DNA of 64,000 nt from Desulfuromonadaceae bacterium (GCA_028683855.1 JAQUHA010000007.1:1-64000); one strand, 5' to 3'; shown: positions 17,905 to 26,611, counted from the stretch's first letter. Notes: a model not told the origin generated them from the letters alone. Numbers and translations: made by a program.

Positions 17905-18485
17905 CAGATGCCCCTGCCAAGCAGAAATGCACTTTTATTTACATCGACAGCCTTAGAGGGAACCATTTTTTCGATAGCCTTAAGCCAATAATCTTCTTCA
18001 ATATTCATCTTTTTTGAAACCGCTCCAAGCAGAACGGTATTGGCTGCCTTCACATTACCGGCTTTCATCGCCAGCCCCTGACCATCAACCAGAATATAAT
18101 CAGCGCTATGAGATTTTATAATTTCAGACAAATTTTGCGGATACAATTCCTTCCCCATCAAAACAGAAGGTGGAGGAATCTGTAGATCATTTGCAATTAC
18201 AGAGCCTTGAGGTTTCAGATAGGATAATGCCCGGCAGGTCTCCATCAGTTCAAATCCGAACAGAATATCCCCCTCCCCTTCAGGTACAATTGGAGAAAAG
18301 ACCTCTTTTCCATAACGAACGTGAGATACAACGCTTCCACCACGTTGGGACATACCGTGAACTTCGTTCTTCTTTACATCGAAACCGGCAAGCATACAGG
18401 TTTCGGAGAGAATTTCGGAAGCCAGCACAATACCCTGCCCCCCGACGCCTACTAGAAGTATGTTGGTTATCTGATCTGCACTCAA
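17904..18485 (-). CDS. iorB: Indolepyruvate:ferredoxin oxidoreductase beta subunit
   Basis: 193 residues with the gamma-domain fold of 2-oxoacid:ferredoxin oxidoreductases. The N-terminal NILLVGVGGQGIVLASEIL and EVHGMSQRGGSVVSHVRYG (~41-59) are diagnostic for IorB. It partners IorA in the oxidative decarboxylation of aryl pyruvates to aryl-acetyl-CoA with reduction of ferredoxin. It overlaps both neighbours by the ATGA motif, giving tight 1:1 coupling with iorA. Confidence 0.92.
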   Translation of the reverse strand: MSADQITNILLVGVGGQGIVLASEILSETCMLAGFDVKKNEVHGMSQRGGSVVSHVRYGKEVFSPIVPEGEGDILFGFELMETCRALSYLKPQGSVIANDLQIPPPSVLMGKELYPQNLSEIIKSHSADYILVDGQGLAMKAGNVKAANTVLLGAVSKKMNIEEDYWLKAIEKMVPSKAVDVNKSAFLLGRGI

Positions 18486-20272
18486 TTTACACCTCCAATT
18501 GCTTCAAACTTACAGAGCTGGCGGCATACATCGCAACCGGTACAGAGAAGCGCATCAATGTGGGCTTTACCTTTTTTGACATCGTCTTTGGATGTTCGCC
18601 ACTCTATAGCCGGACAGCCGATTTTAAGACAAGCACGGCAACCGGTACACTTTTCTTCACTTACAGTATATGGCGGCTCTTTCTGAAAAACCCCTTCACG
18701 CTTGACAAGAACACACGGTTTGTTGGTGATAATAACGGATGTCTCGGAACGGTTCATCTCCTCATTAAGCACCCGCTCTGTTTCATCAAGGTCAAAAGGA
18801 TTAACCACCCTTATATTTTTAACACCTATTGATTTACAGAGCATTGGAAAATCAATTGCAACCGTCGGGCTGTCCATAAGTGTAAAACCTGAAGCAGGAT
18901 TGTCCTGACGCCCTGTCATTGCGGTTATTCTGTTATCAAGTATAACAACAGTTGCCGGAGACTGATTGTAAACCATATCCATAAGTCCGTTAATACCGGT
19001 GTGCAGGAAAGTTGAGTCACCTATTACTGCAACCACCTTTTTCTTCTCCTCGTCCGAGACAACTTTTGTAACTCCTGTTGCCATACCGATTGATGCACCC
19101 ATACATACACAGGTATCCATAGCAGATAGCGGCGGAAGAAAACCGAGTGTGTAACAACCAATATCGCCGGTTACATATGCTTTAAGCTTGTTAAGTGCGT
19201 AAAAAACCCCGCGATGAGGGCAGCCCGGACACATATTAGGTGGACGTTGCGGCAGTTTGGTATCTGAGGCAGCATTCTCAAAAGGAGATTTAAGATCCGG
19301 GAAAAGTCCGGTGCGATAGAAGGCATCATGGATTATGCCGGGAGTAAGCTCTCCGCAGAGAGAAAATAGATCCTTACCCCTTACGGCAATTCCCATCCCC
19401 TTTACCTGCTCTTCTATAAAAGGATCCAGCTCTTCCAGAACATAAAGCTGATCGACCTGATCGGCAAATTTACTTATCAAATCATATGGCAACGGATGTA
19501 CCATACCTAATTTAAGGGTTGAAGCCTCAGGCAAAACCTCTCGAAGATAGTTGTAGCAGACACCGGATGTGATGATCCCGATTTTTTTATTCCTTATATC
19601 AATCTTATTAATCGGCATGGTAACGCCATCTTCCGACAGTTTCAGCATACGAGCCTCAACAAGTGGATGCCTGACCCTCGCGTTACCCGGCAGCATAACC
19701 AGTTTTGCAGCATTTTTTACAAGCTTTGGTATCGGCAGCGTAGTGATCCGCTCTCCAAACTCTACAACAGATTTACTGTGAGAAATTCTGGTTCCGGTAC
19801 GAACAATTACCGGAGTATCGTACTGTTCAGACATTTCAAACGCAAGCCGTGTAAACTCCTTACACTCTTCTGAATCTGCAGGCTCTAACATCGGAATTTT
19901 GGCTGCCTTTGCATAATTACGACTATCCTGCTCATTTTGAGACGAATGCATACCGGGGTCATCAGCCGCAATCAGTACAAGCCCACCGTTCACACCTGTG
20001 TAAGAGAGAGTAAAGAGGGGATCTGCAGCTACATTTACACCGACGTGCTTCATAGTACAGAGAGCACGGGCACCTCCGAAGGAAGCACCTATAGCAACTT
20101 CAAGTGCAACTTTTTCGTTGGGAGCCCATGAGGAGTCGATATCAGCGTACTGTACAGTATTTTCGAGAATTTCTGTTGAAGGTGTACCAGGATAACCAGA
20201 TGCGACAAGACATCCTGCTTCAAAGGCACCGCGTGCTATGGCTTCATTGCCGGAGAGAATTTCTTTCATCAT
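18482..20272 (-). CDS. iorA: Indolepyruvate:ferredoxin oxidoreductase alpha subunit
   Basis: 596 residues. An N-terminal pyrimidine-binding domain (GNEAIARGAFEAG, GYPGTPSTEI) is followed by the middle domain and a thiamine diphosphate domain with GDSTFLHTGINGL (~416-428) and the downstream Asn (LDNRITAMTG). The C-terminus is a 2[4Fe-4S] ferredoxin domain: CTGCRACLKIGCP (~545-557) and CTGCDVCRQLC (~577-587). It oxidises aryl pyruvates from transaminated aromatic amino acids. It is the first gene of the ior-paaK-liv operon, with a good promoter about 50 bases upstream. Confidence 0.94.
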   Translation of the reverse strand: MMKEILSGNEAIARGAFEAGCLVASGYPGTPSTEILENTVQYADIDSSWAPNEKVALEVAIGASFGGARALCTMKHVGVNVAADPLFTLSYTGVNGGLVLIAADDPGMHSSQNEQDSRNYAKAAKIPMLEPADSEECKEFTRLAFEMSEQYDTPVIVRTGTRISHSKSVVEFGERITTLPIPKLVKNAAKLVMLPGNARVRHPLVEARMLKLSEDGVTMPINKIDIRNKKIGIITSGVCYNYLREVLPEASTLKLGMVHPLPYDLISKFADQVDQLYVLEELDPFIEEQVKGMGIAVRGKDLFSLCGELTPGIIHDAFYRTGLFPDLKSPFENAASDTKLPQRPPNMCPGCPHRGVFYALNKLKAYVTGDIGCYTLGFLPPLSAMDTCVCMGASIGMATGVTKVVSDEEKKKVVAVIGDSTFLHTGINGLMDMVYNQSPATVVILDNRITAMTGRQDNPASGFTLMDSPTVAIDFPMLCKSIGVKNIRVVNPFDLDETERVLNEEMNRSETSVIITNKPCVLVKREGVFQKEPPYTVSEEKCTGCRACLKIGCPAIEWRTSKDDVKKGKAHIDALLCTGCDVCRQLCKFEAIGGVN

Positions 20273-20321
20273 TCAGATCCTTGCTGCATTGTTTGGTATG
20301 GGTCGAAACATCAGGTTGCGC

Positions 20322-20350
20322 ACTATACTAAAAGCGCCGCTAGAATGCAA
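20322..20350 (-). promoter_or_regulatory. Likely promoter of the iorA-liv operon
   Basis: On the minus strand TTGCAT (20350-20345), 17 bases, then TATAGT (20327-20322), about 50 bases before the iorA start. It is the best sigma-70-like pair in the iorA-nadB gap. Confidence 0.5.
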
Positions 20351-20384
20351 TTTGTTTGAACTTTTTTCTTGTATCAGTTCCATG

Positions 20385-20399
20385 TTTGATCATATCAAA
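20385..20399. promoter_or_regulatory. Palindrome upstream of the iorA promoter, possible operator
   Basis: TTTGAT-CAT-ATCAAA is a 6-3-6 inverted repeat. It sits 35 bases upstream of the -35 box of the iorA promoter and ~70 bases upstream of the nadB promoter. The position would suit an activator of the amino-acid-degradation operon. The rest of the 20273-20542 gap shows only the two promoters. Confidence 0.35.
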
Positions 20400-20469
20400 A
20401 ACATTATAGAGGGGGCAAAATGAAACCGTTCCGTATGTTTTTAACTTACCATTGACTTACCCTCTTCAC

Positions 20470-20498
20470 TTGACAAAAGCTGCGATGAGGAGAATAAT
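20470..20498 (+). promoter_or_regulatory. Likely sigma-70 promoter of nadB
   Basis: TTGACA (20470-20475), 17 bases, AATAAT (20493-20498), 45 bases before the preferred nadB ATG. The -35 box is perfect and the spacing ideal. Confidence 0.6.
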
Positions 20499-20542
20499 CC
20501 CGCTCGTTTTCACACACGATAAATGAAGGGATGATTTATTCC

Positions 20543-22138
20543 ATGCGCATTGAAACTGATTTTCTGGTTATCGGAAGCGGCATTGCCGGCCTTTCCTTTG
20601 CTCTTCAGGCTGCAAATAGTGGCAAAGTCGCCATTGTCACTAAGCGTGATATTTCCGAATCAGCAACCAAATATGCACAGGGGGGCATAGCAACTGTTTA
20701 CTCTGATGAAGACTCATTTGACGCCCATGTTGACGACACACTTGTTGCCGGTGCAGGACTCTGCCATGAAGACGTGGTAAGAATGGTCGTTGAGGAGGGA
20801 CCTCAGACTATACGGAATCTCATTGAATGGGGCGTAAAATTCACCACAAGCGGCGAGAGTTATGACCTGACTCGCGAAGGCGGACATAGCGCACGCCGCA
20901 TTCTCCATGCCGAAGACATAACGGGCAGGGAGATTGAACGCGCCCTTGTTGAGGCAGTACGTCAGCACCCCAATGTTTCTATATATGAATATCACATCGC
21001 AATAGATCTGATAACTGCCGCTAAAACCGAAGGCGTTTCGCCCGAAGAAAACCGTTGCCGTGGTGCGTATGTTCTAGATATCAAAAACGGTAACGTATGT
21101 ACATTTTCATCAAGAATAACTCTGCTTGCGAGCGGTGGTGCCGGTAAAGTATACCTTTATACTTGTAACCCGGATGTCGCATCCGGCGACGGAGTCGCAA
21201 TGGCATATCGAGCCGGCGCCACAATTGCAAATATGGAATTCATGCAGTTTCATCCAACCACACTTTTTCATCCGCTTGCAAAATCTTTTCTAATCTCCGA
21301 AGCTGTCCGGGGCGAGGGAGCTATTCTGCGCCGCCGCGACGGCACGGCGTTCATGGAGAAATATCATAAATTAAAGGATCTGGCTCCACGTGACATAGTT
21401 GCACGCGCAATAGATAATGAAATGAAAATAAGCGGTGACGATAGTGTCTTTCTCGACATAACTCATGAGCCGGCTGATTTTGTCAGGAGTCGTTTTCCAA
21501 ACATTTATCAGACCTGTATGGAGTTTGGGCTTGACATGACAAAGGACTGGCTTCCGGTTGTCCCCGCAGCCCATTACCTCTGTGGCGGTGTTTATGTTAA
21601 CAGTAACGCTGAAACAGACATACCCGGTTTATACGCCATTGGTGAAACATCCTGCACGGGACTCCATGGCGCTAACCGTCTTGCCAGTAATTCTCTCCTT
21701 GAAGCGGCAGTTTATGCCGGAAGAGCATACATTCATGCTTCCAATGCCATTAGAGATGTACAGCATGATCTGAGCTCAATCCCTGAATGGGATTCCAGAA
21801 CCGCTACAAATAGTGACGAAACGGTTGTAGTTTCTCAAAACTGGGATGAAATAAGACGCTTTATGTGGAATTATGTAGGAATAGTACGTTCGGATAAACG
21901 ACTTGAACGTGCTATGCATCGTATTAAGCTGATTCAATCCGAAATCCAGGAATATTACTGGAACTTTAACGTAACTTCCGACCTTATCGAACTCCGTAAT
22001 ATAGCTACCGTCGCAAAATTAATTGTGACCTGCGCACAGATGAGAAAAGAATCGCGAGGCCTTCATTATACGATAGACTACCCTGATCGCGACGATGTCA
22101 ACGGGATAAAGGACAGTTTTGTGAAAATGAAGTTTTAG
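20543..22138 (+). CDS. nadB: L-aspartate oxidase
   Basis: About 531 residues. It oxidises L-aspartate to iminoaspartate, the first step of NAD synthesis. The Rossmann FAD motif FLVIGSGIAGLSFAL begins at residue ~6. Further family blocks are SATKYAQGGIATVYS, HAEDITGREIE, FMQFHPTTLFHP and SCTGLHGANRLASNSLLEA. I prefer ATG 20543 (MRIETDF): GAAGGG lies 12 bases upstream of it but directly abuts the other ATG at 20531, too close to work. nadA and nadC are not nearby; chorismate mutase follows after 14 bases. Confidence 0.93.
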   Translation: MRIETDFLVIGSGIAGLSFALQAANSGKVAIVTKRDISESATKYAQGGIATVYSDEDSFDAHVDDTLVAGAGLCHEDVVRMVVEEGPQTIRNLIEWGVKFTTSGESYDLTREGGHSARRILHAEDITGREIERALVEAVRQHPNVSIYEYHIAIDLITAAKTEGVSPEENRCRGAYVLDIKNGNVCTFSSRITLLASGGAGKVYLYTCNPDVASGDGVAMAYRAGATIANMEFMQFHPTTLFHPLAKSFLISEAVRGEGAILRRRDGTAFMEKYHKLKDLAPRDIVARAIDNEMKISGDDSVFLDITHEPADFVRSRFPNIYQTCMEFGLDMTKDWLPVVPAAHYLCGGVYVNSNAETDIPGLYAIGETSCTGLHGANRLASNSLLEAAVYAGRAYIHASNAIRDVQHDLSSIPEWDSRTATNSDETVVVSQNWDEIRRFMWNYVGIVRSDKRLERAMHRIKLIQSEIQEYYWNFNVTSDLIELRNIATVAKLIVTCAQMRKESRGLHYTIDYPDRDDVNGIKDSFVKMKF

Positions 22139-22152
22139 AGGAGTAGGCAAAC

Positions 22153-22431
22153 GTGGATATTAACGAAATACGCAAACGGATAGATCTGCTTGACGATGTT
22201 TTGCTCCGGATATTTAATGAACGGGCACGTCTTGCTCTTGAGATAGGTCACGCAAAAAAAGGGTTAAATCTTCCGGTATTTGACCCTGATCGTGAAAAAA
22301 GAATATTTAACCGGATGAAGGAAGAAAACCCCGGACCGCTTGATGACGAAGCAATTGTACGAATGTTTGAAAGGGTTGTTGACGAATCGCGACGCCTGGA
22401 AAGAATAATGTCACATTCAGATGAAGTTTAA
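22153..22431 (+). CDS. Chorismate mutase, AroQ type
   Basis: 92 residues, all-helical AroQ fold. MDINEIRKRIDLLDDVLLRIFNERARLALEIGHAKK carries the conserved Arg (R8/R11 region), Asp and Lys39 of the active site; the Arg/Glu-rich second helix and third helix (IVRMFERVVDESRR) follow. It rearranges chorismate to prephenate for Phe/Tyr. It starts with GTG behind GAGGAG. It is a free-standing form, followed 15 bases later by an isolated DAHP-synthase regulatory domain. Confidence 0.88.
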   Translation: MDINEIRKRIDLLDDVLLRIFNERARLALEIGHAKKGLNLPVFDPDREKRIFNRMKEENPGPLDDEAIVRMFERVVDESRRLERIMSHSDEV

Positions 22432-22446
22432 GGGAGTTCAGACATC

Positions 22447-22656
22447 ATGTTGATTATTATGAGAACACACGCAGAGGAAACTTATCTGGACAGAATTAAG
22501 GAATATCTGATAACCAGAGATTTTGATATACATCAATCTACAGGAGTAAACAGAACAATAATCGGTGTAATTGGAGACACAGAGACTCTGAATGACAGGG
22601 AAATTGAAAATATGCCAGGCGTCAGTCAGGTTGTAAGAATAAGAAAAGACGACTGA
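22447..22656 (+). CDS. Stand-alone ferredoxin-like (DAHP synthase N-terminal) domain
   Basis: 69 residues resembling the ~65-residue ferredoxin-like regulatory domain at the start of Thermotoga-type DAHP synthases: a first beta strand MLIIMRTHA, a helix, DIHQSTGVNRTIIGVIGDT and ENMPGVSQVVRIRK. The stop falls where the domain would join the catalytic barrel, and no barrel follows; the next item is the rpsT promoter. AGGGAG precedes the ATG and it is close behind chorismate mutase, so it is likely expressed. In intact enzymes this domain mediates Tyr/Phe feedback inhibition. It could be a relic or act in trans. Confidence 0.7.
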   Translation: MLIIMRTHAEETYLDRIKEYLITRDFDIHQSTGVNRTIIGVIGDTETLNDREIENMPGVSQVVRIRKDD

Positions 22657-22693
22657 CTGCAGCCATAAACTTAAGCACAGCAATACAATTTTC

Positions 22694-22723
22694 TTGACAC
22701 AACTTTAGTCATAGTGCTAGATA
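22694..22723 (+). promoter_or_regulatory. Likely promoter of rpsT
   Basis: TTGACA (22694-22699), 18 bases, TAGATA (22718-22723); about 50 bases before the rpsT start codon. Confidence 0.5.
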
Positions 22724-22774
22724 GCTAGCTTACTATTTTAGGTAATTTACTCAAAGAATTTTTGGAGGTGTAGT

Positions 22775-23038
22775 TTGGCTCATCATAAGTCAGCAATTAA
22801 GAGAATCAAGCAGAGTGCAAAGAAAACCGCGCGTAATCGTCATATATCATCGACGCTGAAGACATATATCAAGCGTGTTCGTGAAGCGGTAGAAGCAAAA
22901 GACAAGGACGCTGCAGTAGCGGCTCTCAAAATTGCAATTCCTGTCATTGATGCGACTGCCACTAAGGGTGTAATTCACAGTTCAACAGCTTCTAGGAACG
23001 TTTCCCGCTTAACAAAACTTGTAAACACACTCGGTTAA
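22775..23038 (+). CDS. rpsT: 30S ribosomal protein S20
   Basis: 87 residues, basic and helical, beginning with the family-typical [16 protein letters not shown] and containing [16 protein letters not shown]. The start is TTG at 22775 behind a strong GGAGG (spacing 8); no ATG is in reach. S20 of E. coli also starts with UUG, where weak initiation is part of its autoregulation. It binds 16S rRNA in the body of the small subunit. It is monocistronic: own promoter, and a 24-bp terminator hairpin just behind. Confidence 0.95.
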   Translation: MAHHKSAIKRIKQSAKKTARNRHISSTLKTYIKRVREAVEAKDKDAAVAALKIAIPVIDATATKGVIHSSTASRNVSRLTKLVNTLG

Positions 23039-23051
23039 GAGACAGATAACA

Positions 23052-23103
23052 ATATAAACCAGAAGGGGGCTTGCTTAATAGCAAGCCCCCTTCTGGTTTA
23101 TAT
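23052..23103. terminator. Bidirectional terminator, perfect 24-bp stem
   Basis: The arms 23052-23075 and 23080-23103 are exact complements with a TAAT loop; the core AAGGGGGCTTGCT is GC-rich and the flanks are AT-rich. It lies between convergent rpsT and the ferritin-like gene and would stop transcripts from both. Confidence 0.88.
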
Positions 23104-23120
23104 TCTCTTCAACTTTGAAG

Positions 23121-23612
23121 CTATTCACGAACAAAAGTATCAATATCAGTCTCGTGAACCATCCCCATTAGCCGTGCATATTCTGACTCTATCATCTCGT
23201 AATGATGATGTGTTTCTTTTGCGTTCAACTCATAAACCGCCTTAATTTCCGGTACATCAACTTTTGAAGCAGTTTCGAGCAGAGCCTCTTCAAGGTTTTT
23301 CTCTCGCTCCATCGCAAGTTCAAGAGCTTTCTGTTCTGTAAAATCAGCAGATATCAAACGATTAATTGTCGAAATCCATGCGGATTCATTATCCGGAGGA
23401 GAATCCAGGAAAGCTTCCAGAGAAGGAATATCAGCCCCTTTATAAATTTTATAAAACTGGGCGGCATGTTCACGTTCTTCATTTGCAAGCAGTTCAAATA
23501 TACGTCTAGCTTCCGGAATCTCCATTTTTTTTGCACCGAACTGATAAAAATTCATAGCATTTTTTTCTGTTTGTATGGAGTATTTAATCTCATCTTGAAT
23601 ATTTGTCTTCAT
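23121..23612 (-). CDS. Rubrerythrin-like ferritin-family di-iron protein
   Basis: 163 residues forming a four-helix ferritin-like bundle. Two ExxH motifs supply iron ligands: NEEREH (~44-49) and AKETHHH (~131-137), with partner Glu residues in TEKNAMNFY (~16) and ALELAMEREK (~97). There is no C-terminal rubredoxin (CxxC) domain, so it is not a classical rubrerythrin. Such proteins reduce peroxide or store iron in anaerobes. It is transcribed alone towards the shared terminator. Confidence 0.82.
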   Translation of the reverse strand: MKTNIQDEIKYSIQTEKNAMNFYQFGAKKMEIPEARRIFELLANEEREHAAQFYKIYKGADIPSLEAFLDSPPDNESAWISTINRLISADFTEQKALELAMEREKNLEEALLETASKVDVPEIKAVYELNAKETHHHYEMIESEYARLMGMVHETDIDTFVRE

Positions 23613-23718
23613 TATCCATCCCCCTTAGATTTAATTTGATCAAACAATACCATTTTAGTCTTTTTTGTCAAGTATTTATTCAACAGAAATTTTCATGCAA
23701 AAAAGTTTTCCAAAGCAT

Positions 23719-23748
23719 TTGACATAGAGTCTAGACGACGTGTAAAAG
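23719..23748 (+). promoter_or_regulatory. Possible promoter of ettA
   Basis: TTGACA (23719-23724) with TAAAAG 18 bases downstream (23743-23748), about 37 bases before the ettA ATG. The -10 box is weak. A small palindrome GTCTAGAC lies in the spacer. Confidence 0.4.
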
Positions 23749-23785
23749 TGAAATTCGTTTCAGTATCGACATATGGAGGAAAATA

Positions 23786-25465
23786 ATGGCTATTGAACCA
23801 AATAAGATAATCTATTCAATGATGAGGGTCAGCAAGTTCTATGACAAAAAACCGGTTATTAAAGATATATCACTATCCTATTTTTACGGCGCCAAGATTG
23901 GAGTACTTGGACTTAACGGCTCCGGTAAATCATCATTATTGCGTATAATGGCTGGTGTAGATAAGGATTTTAACGGGCAGGCGGTTTTATCTCAAGGCTA
24001 TTCTGTCGGTTATCTTGAGCAGGAACCACTTCTTGATGACTCTAAAACTGTGCGCCAGATCGTTGAGGAGGGGGTGCAGGAGACTGTAGATCTTCTGGCT
24101 GAATTTAATGCTATCACTGATAAATTTTCTGAACCTGATGCTGATTTTGAAAAATTGTGTGATCGTCAGGCTGTTTTACAGGAAAAACTTGATCATCTGG
24201 ATGCATGGGATCTCGATTCGCGGCTTGAAATGGCAATGGATGCATTGCGATGTCCGGAGAGTGAGACACCTGTAAAAGTCCTGTCTGGTGGCGAAAAACG
24301 TCGAGTAGCTCTATGTAGACTGCTTTTAAAAAAACCTGATATACTGCTGCTTGACGAACCGACAAATCATCTGGACGCTGAAACTGTAGCATGGCTGGAG
24401 CATCACCTCCACTCTTATCCGGGGACGGTAATTGCTGTTACGCACGACCGCTATTTTTTGGATAATGTTGCCGGATGGATTCTGGAACTCGACCGCGGCG
24501 AAGGAATTCCGTGGAAAGGTAACTACTCATCCTGGCTGGAGCAGAAACAGAACCGTCTGGCAAATGAAGAAAAACAGGAGAGTGATCGTCAGAAGACTCT
24601 AAAACGTGAGCTTGAGTGGATAAGAATGTCTCCAAAGGGTCGTCACACAAAATCTCAGGCTCGTATCACTTCATACGAAGAGATGGTATCTCAAGAGAGC
24701 GAGAAACATTCCAAGGAACTTGAAATTTATATCCCCCCCGGTCAGCGCCTTGGCAATATCGTTATTGAGGCGGAAAATGTTGCCAAGGGTTACGGAGATC
24801 GTTTGCTTGTGGAGGAGATGACATTCCGTCTCCCGCGAGGGGGAATTATTGGCGTTATTGGCCCTAACGGTGCGGGCAAAACGACTCTGTTCCGTATGAT
24901 AACCGGCCAGGAAAATGCTGACTCCGGATCTTTCCGTATAGGTGAAACAGTACAGTTGGCGTACGTTGATCAGAGTCGTGATGCCTTGAATCCTGAAAAG
25001 AGTATATGGGAAGAGATTTCTGAAGGACAGGAGACTATATCACTCGGAAAGGTCTTGGTAAACTCAAGAGCTTATGTATCGCGTTTTAACTTTTCAGGGA
25101 GTGACCAGCAAAAAAAAGTCGGAATGCTATCTGGTGGTGAGAGAAACAGGGTGCATCTCGCCAAGATGCTGAAAAGTGGCGCAAATGTGATTTTACTCGA
25201 TGAGCCTACCAATGATCTTGATGTTAATACAATGCGAGCCTTGGAAGAAGCTCTGGAAAATTTTGCAGGCTGTGCTGTTGTTATATCGCATGATCGCTGG
25301 TTTCTGGATCGTATTGCCACGCATATAATGGCATTTGAAGGTGATTCAAAGGTGGTCTGGTTTGAGGGAAATTATTCGGAATATGAAGATAATCGTAAAA
25401 AACGTATGGGGGCAGCTGCAGAGATTCCTCACCGTATTAAATACAGACAGCTTACCAGAGCGTGA
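23786..25465 (+). CDS. ettA: Energy-dependent translational throttle protein EttA (ABC-F)
   Basis: 559 residues, two ABC ATPase domains in one chain without membrane helices. Domain 1: Walker [10 protein letters not shown] (~43-51), signature [15 protein letters not shown] (~167-181), [13 protein letters not shown]. Domain 2: GPNGAGKTT (~360-368), [27 protein letters not shown]. The arm insertion in domain 1 and the linker [29 protein letters not shown] fit EttA. It binds the ribosomal E site and gates the first elongation step according to ATP level. Its TGA directly abuts the stop codon of the convergent dciA-like gene, with no terminator between them. Confidence 0.93.
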   Translation: MAIEPNKIIYSMMRVSKFYDKKPVIKDISLSYFYGAKIGVLGLNGSGKSSLLRIMAGVDKDFNGQAVLSQGYSVGYLEQEPLLDDSKTVRQIVEEGVQETVDLLAEFNAITDKFSEPDADFEKLCDRQAVLQEKLDHLDAWDLDSRLEMAMDALRCPESETPVKVLSGGEKRRVALCRLLLKKPDILLLDEPTNHLDAETVAWLEHHLHSYPGTVIAVTHDRYFLDNVAGWILELDRGEGIPWKGNYSSWLEQKQNRLANEEKQESDRQKTLKRELEWIRMSPKGRHTKSQARITSYEEMVSQESEKHSKELEIYIPPGQRLGNIVIEAENVAKGYGDRLLVEEMTFRLPRGGIIGVIGPNGAGKTTLFRMITGQENADSGSFRIGETVQLAYVDQSRDALNPEKSIWEEISEGQETISLGKVLVNSRAYVSRFNFSGSDQQKKVGMLSGGERNRVHLAKMLKSGANVILLDEPTNDLDVNTMRALEEALENFAGCAVVISHDRWFLDRIATHIMAFEGDSKVVWFEGNYSEYEDNRKKRMGAAAEIPHRIKYRQLTRA

Positions 25466-25921
25466 TCAGACTTTTTTTTCAAGACTTACTTTAAGAAGAT
25501 CCATAAAAGCCAGCCTTGTTTCTAAATCTTCAATTGGTGCTGATTGCTCTTCAATCCAGGCAAGCTCTTGAGGTTTCAAAGTCCGGCAGGGTAAAACTTT
25601 ATCCTCTTTTTCAATTTCTGGGATATTTAGCCTGCCGGTTTTCAAGACTATTTCCCTCACCACCTCGCCGCCTAGGGAATTGTTGAGTTTTTCCTTTAAA
25701 AGTGCAGTCATAAATCGGAGCTCCTGCATCCATGGAGCGCTGGAAACGGCAACGGTTAACGTACCATTAATTATACGCAGAGGCTGAGCGCGGGAGGATA
25801 GTGTGTCACCAACTACATCCGGCCATACACGCCATATTTCAGCCTCCTGTAATGTTGCCGACAGACCGGCCCCCGCCAGGTTATCTCTGACAATCCGGGA
25901 CAGGTGGCATGGAAAAGGCAT
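25466..25921 (-). CDS. DUF721/DciA-family protein
   Basis: About 151 residues from ATG 25921, one base after the stop of the upstream gene; a longer frame to 25999 would overlap that gene's end by 77 bases. The core LQEAEIWRVWPDVVGDTLSSRAQPLRIINGTLTVAVSSAPWMQELRF is the DUF721 (DciA-like) domain, predicted to bind nucleic acid and linked in other bacteria to loading of the replicative helicase. The C-terminal ~70 residues are less conserved. No strong ribosome site; translation is probably coupled to the membrane-protein gene before it. Confidence 0.78.
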   Translation of the reverse strand: MPFPCHLSRIVRDNLAGAGLSATLQEAEIWRVWPDVVGDTLSSRAQPLRIINGTLTVAVSSAPWMQELRFMTALLKEKLNNSLGGEVVREIVLKTGRLNIPEIEKEDKVLPCRTLKPQELAWIEEQSAPIEDLETRLAFMDLLKVSLEKKV

Positions 25922-25922
25922 T

Positions 25923-26189
25923 CTAGGACGTTTCTGCACTGTTTCTTCTCCGGCGGCTAACAGCTGCACCAAAAATCTGTCCGGCAACCGAACCGGCAAG
26001 CGTTAACGGTATAATATGCCAGCTTACCCCTGATTTGATTCGCACAAGCACAATAAACGGAATCGGCAGATGAATCAGCAGAAACCACATAAATGAGTAT
26101 TTTGGATAATTCTGTCGAATGTAACCACACGGTATACTAACAATCAAAGCAAAAACCACGAGTCCCGAAACAAGCAATATGTCTTCCAT
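25923..26189 (-). CDS. Small membrane protein of unknown function
   Basis: 88 residues from ATG 26189, which has AAGGAG 6 bases upstream; a longer frame starts at 26237 without such a site. Three hydrophobic segments are seen (~4-22, ~30-50 and ~58-75), then a basic tail (SRRRRNS), placing the C-terminus in the cytoplasm. It is coupled to the DUF721 gene. I recognise no family. Confidence 0.6.
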   Translation of the reverse strand: MEDILLVSGLVVFALIVSIPCGYIRQNYPKYSFMWFLLIHLPIPFIVLVRIKSGVSWHIIPLTLAGSVAGQIFGAAVSRRRRNSAETS

Positions 26190-26279
26190 ATACAACTCCT
26201 TGGCAGTCATACTAGAAATACATTTTGTTTTTGTCAACCAGCATTACAACATTGGATTTGAGTTAAGGGAGATCTATAA

Positions 26280-26546
26280 GTGACAAAAAACGGTCAATTA
26301 CTTGCAGTATTTAATTCTGCACATCGTGTAATGAAAGCTGAAAATATCCTTAAAAAGAGTGGTATTCCTATACTTCTTATTCCTGCACCCCGAGCACTTT
26401 CGACTGACTGTGGACTTGCTATCCGTTATGAAAGCGAGCTTAATGAGAGTGTCCTTTTTACCCTGAAATCAGAAAATCTACTCCCGCTCTTCATCTATCG
26501 AAAAGATAGTGATACTCACTATGAAATTATATGGGAATCTGTATAA
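26280..26546 (+). CDS. DUF3343-like small protein
   Basis: 88 residues. The pattern LAVFNSAHRVMKAENILKKSGIPILLIPAPRALSTDCGLAIRYE fits the DUF3343 family, which has been suggested to carry Se or S; the conserved Cys (STDCGLA, ~44) is present. GTG start at 26280 with GGGAG upstream. It stands between the divergent membrane protein gene and the ffh promoter. Function is unproven. Confidence 0.7.
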   Translation: MTKNGQLLAVFNSAHRVMKAENILKKSGIPILLIPAPRALSTDCGLAIRYESELNESVLFTLKSENLLPLFIYRKDSDTHYEIIWESV

Positions 26547-26582
26547 ATACCGTCTTTATAGAGGTTTAAAAGCAAAAAGTTC

Positions 26583-26611
26583 TTGACATCAAAGGTAACT
26601 CGCCTTTATAG
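26583..26611 (+). promoter_or_regulatory. Likely promoter of the ffh-rplS gene cluster
   Basis: TTGACA (26583-26588), 17 bases, TTATAG (26606-26611), 48 bases before ffh. Confidence 0.6.

Noticed and set aside
18170-18832. 220-codon frame opposite iorB/iorA
   Set aside because: It is a shadow of two conserved, overlapping genes on the other strand.
20420-20455. 11-codon frame (MKPFRMFLTYH) with a good GGGGG site in the iorA-nadB gap
   Set aside because: It lies upstream of the nadB promoter (20470-20498), so it would not be part of the nadB leader, and it is too short to support by itself.
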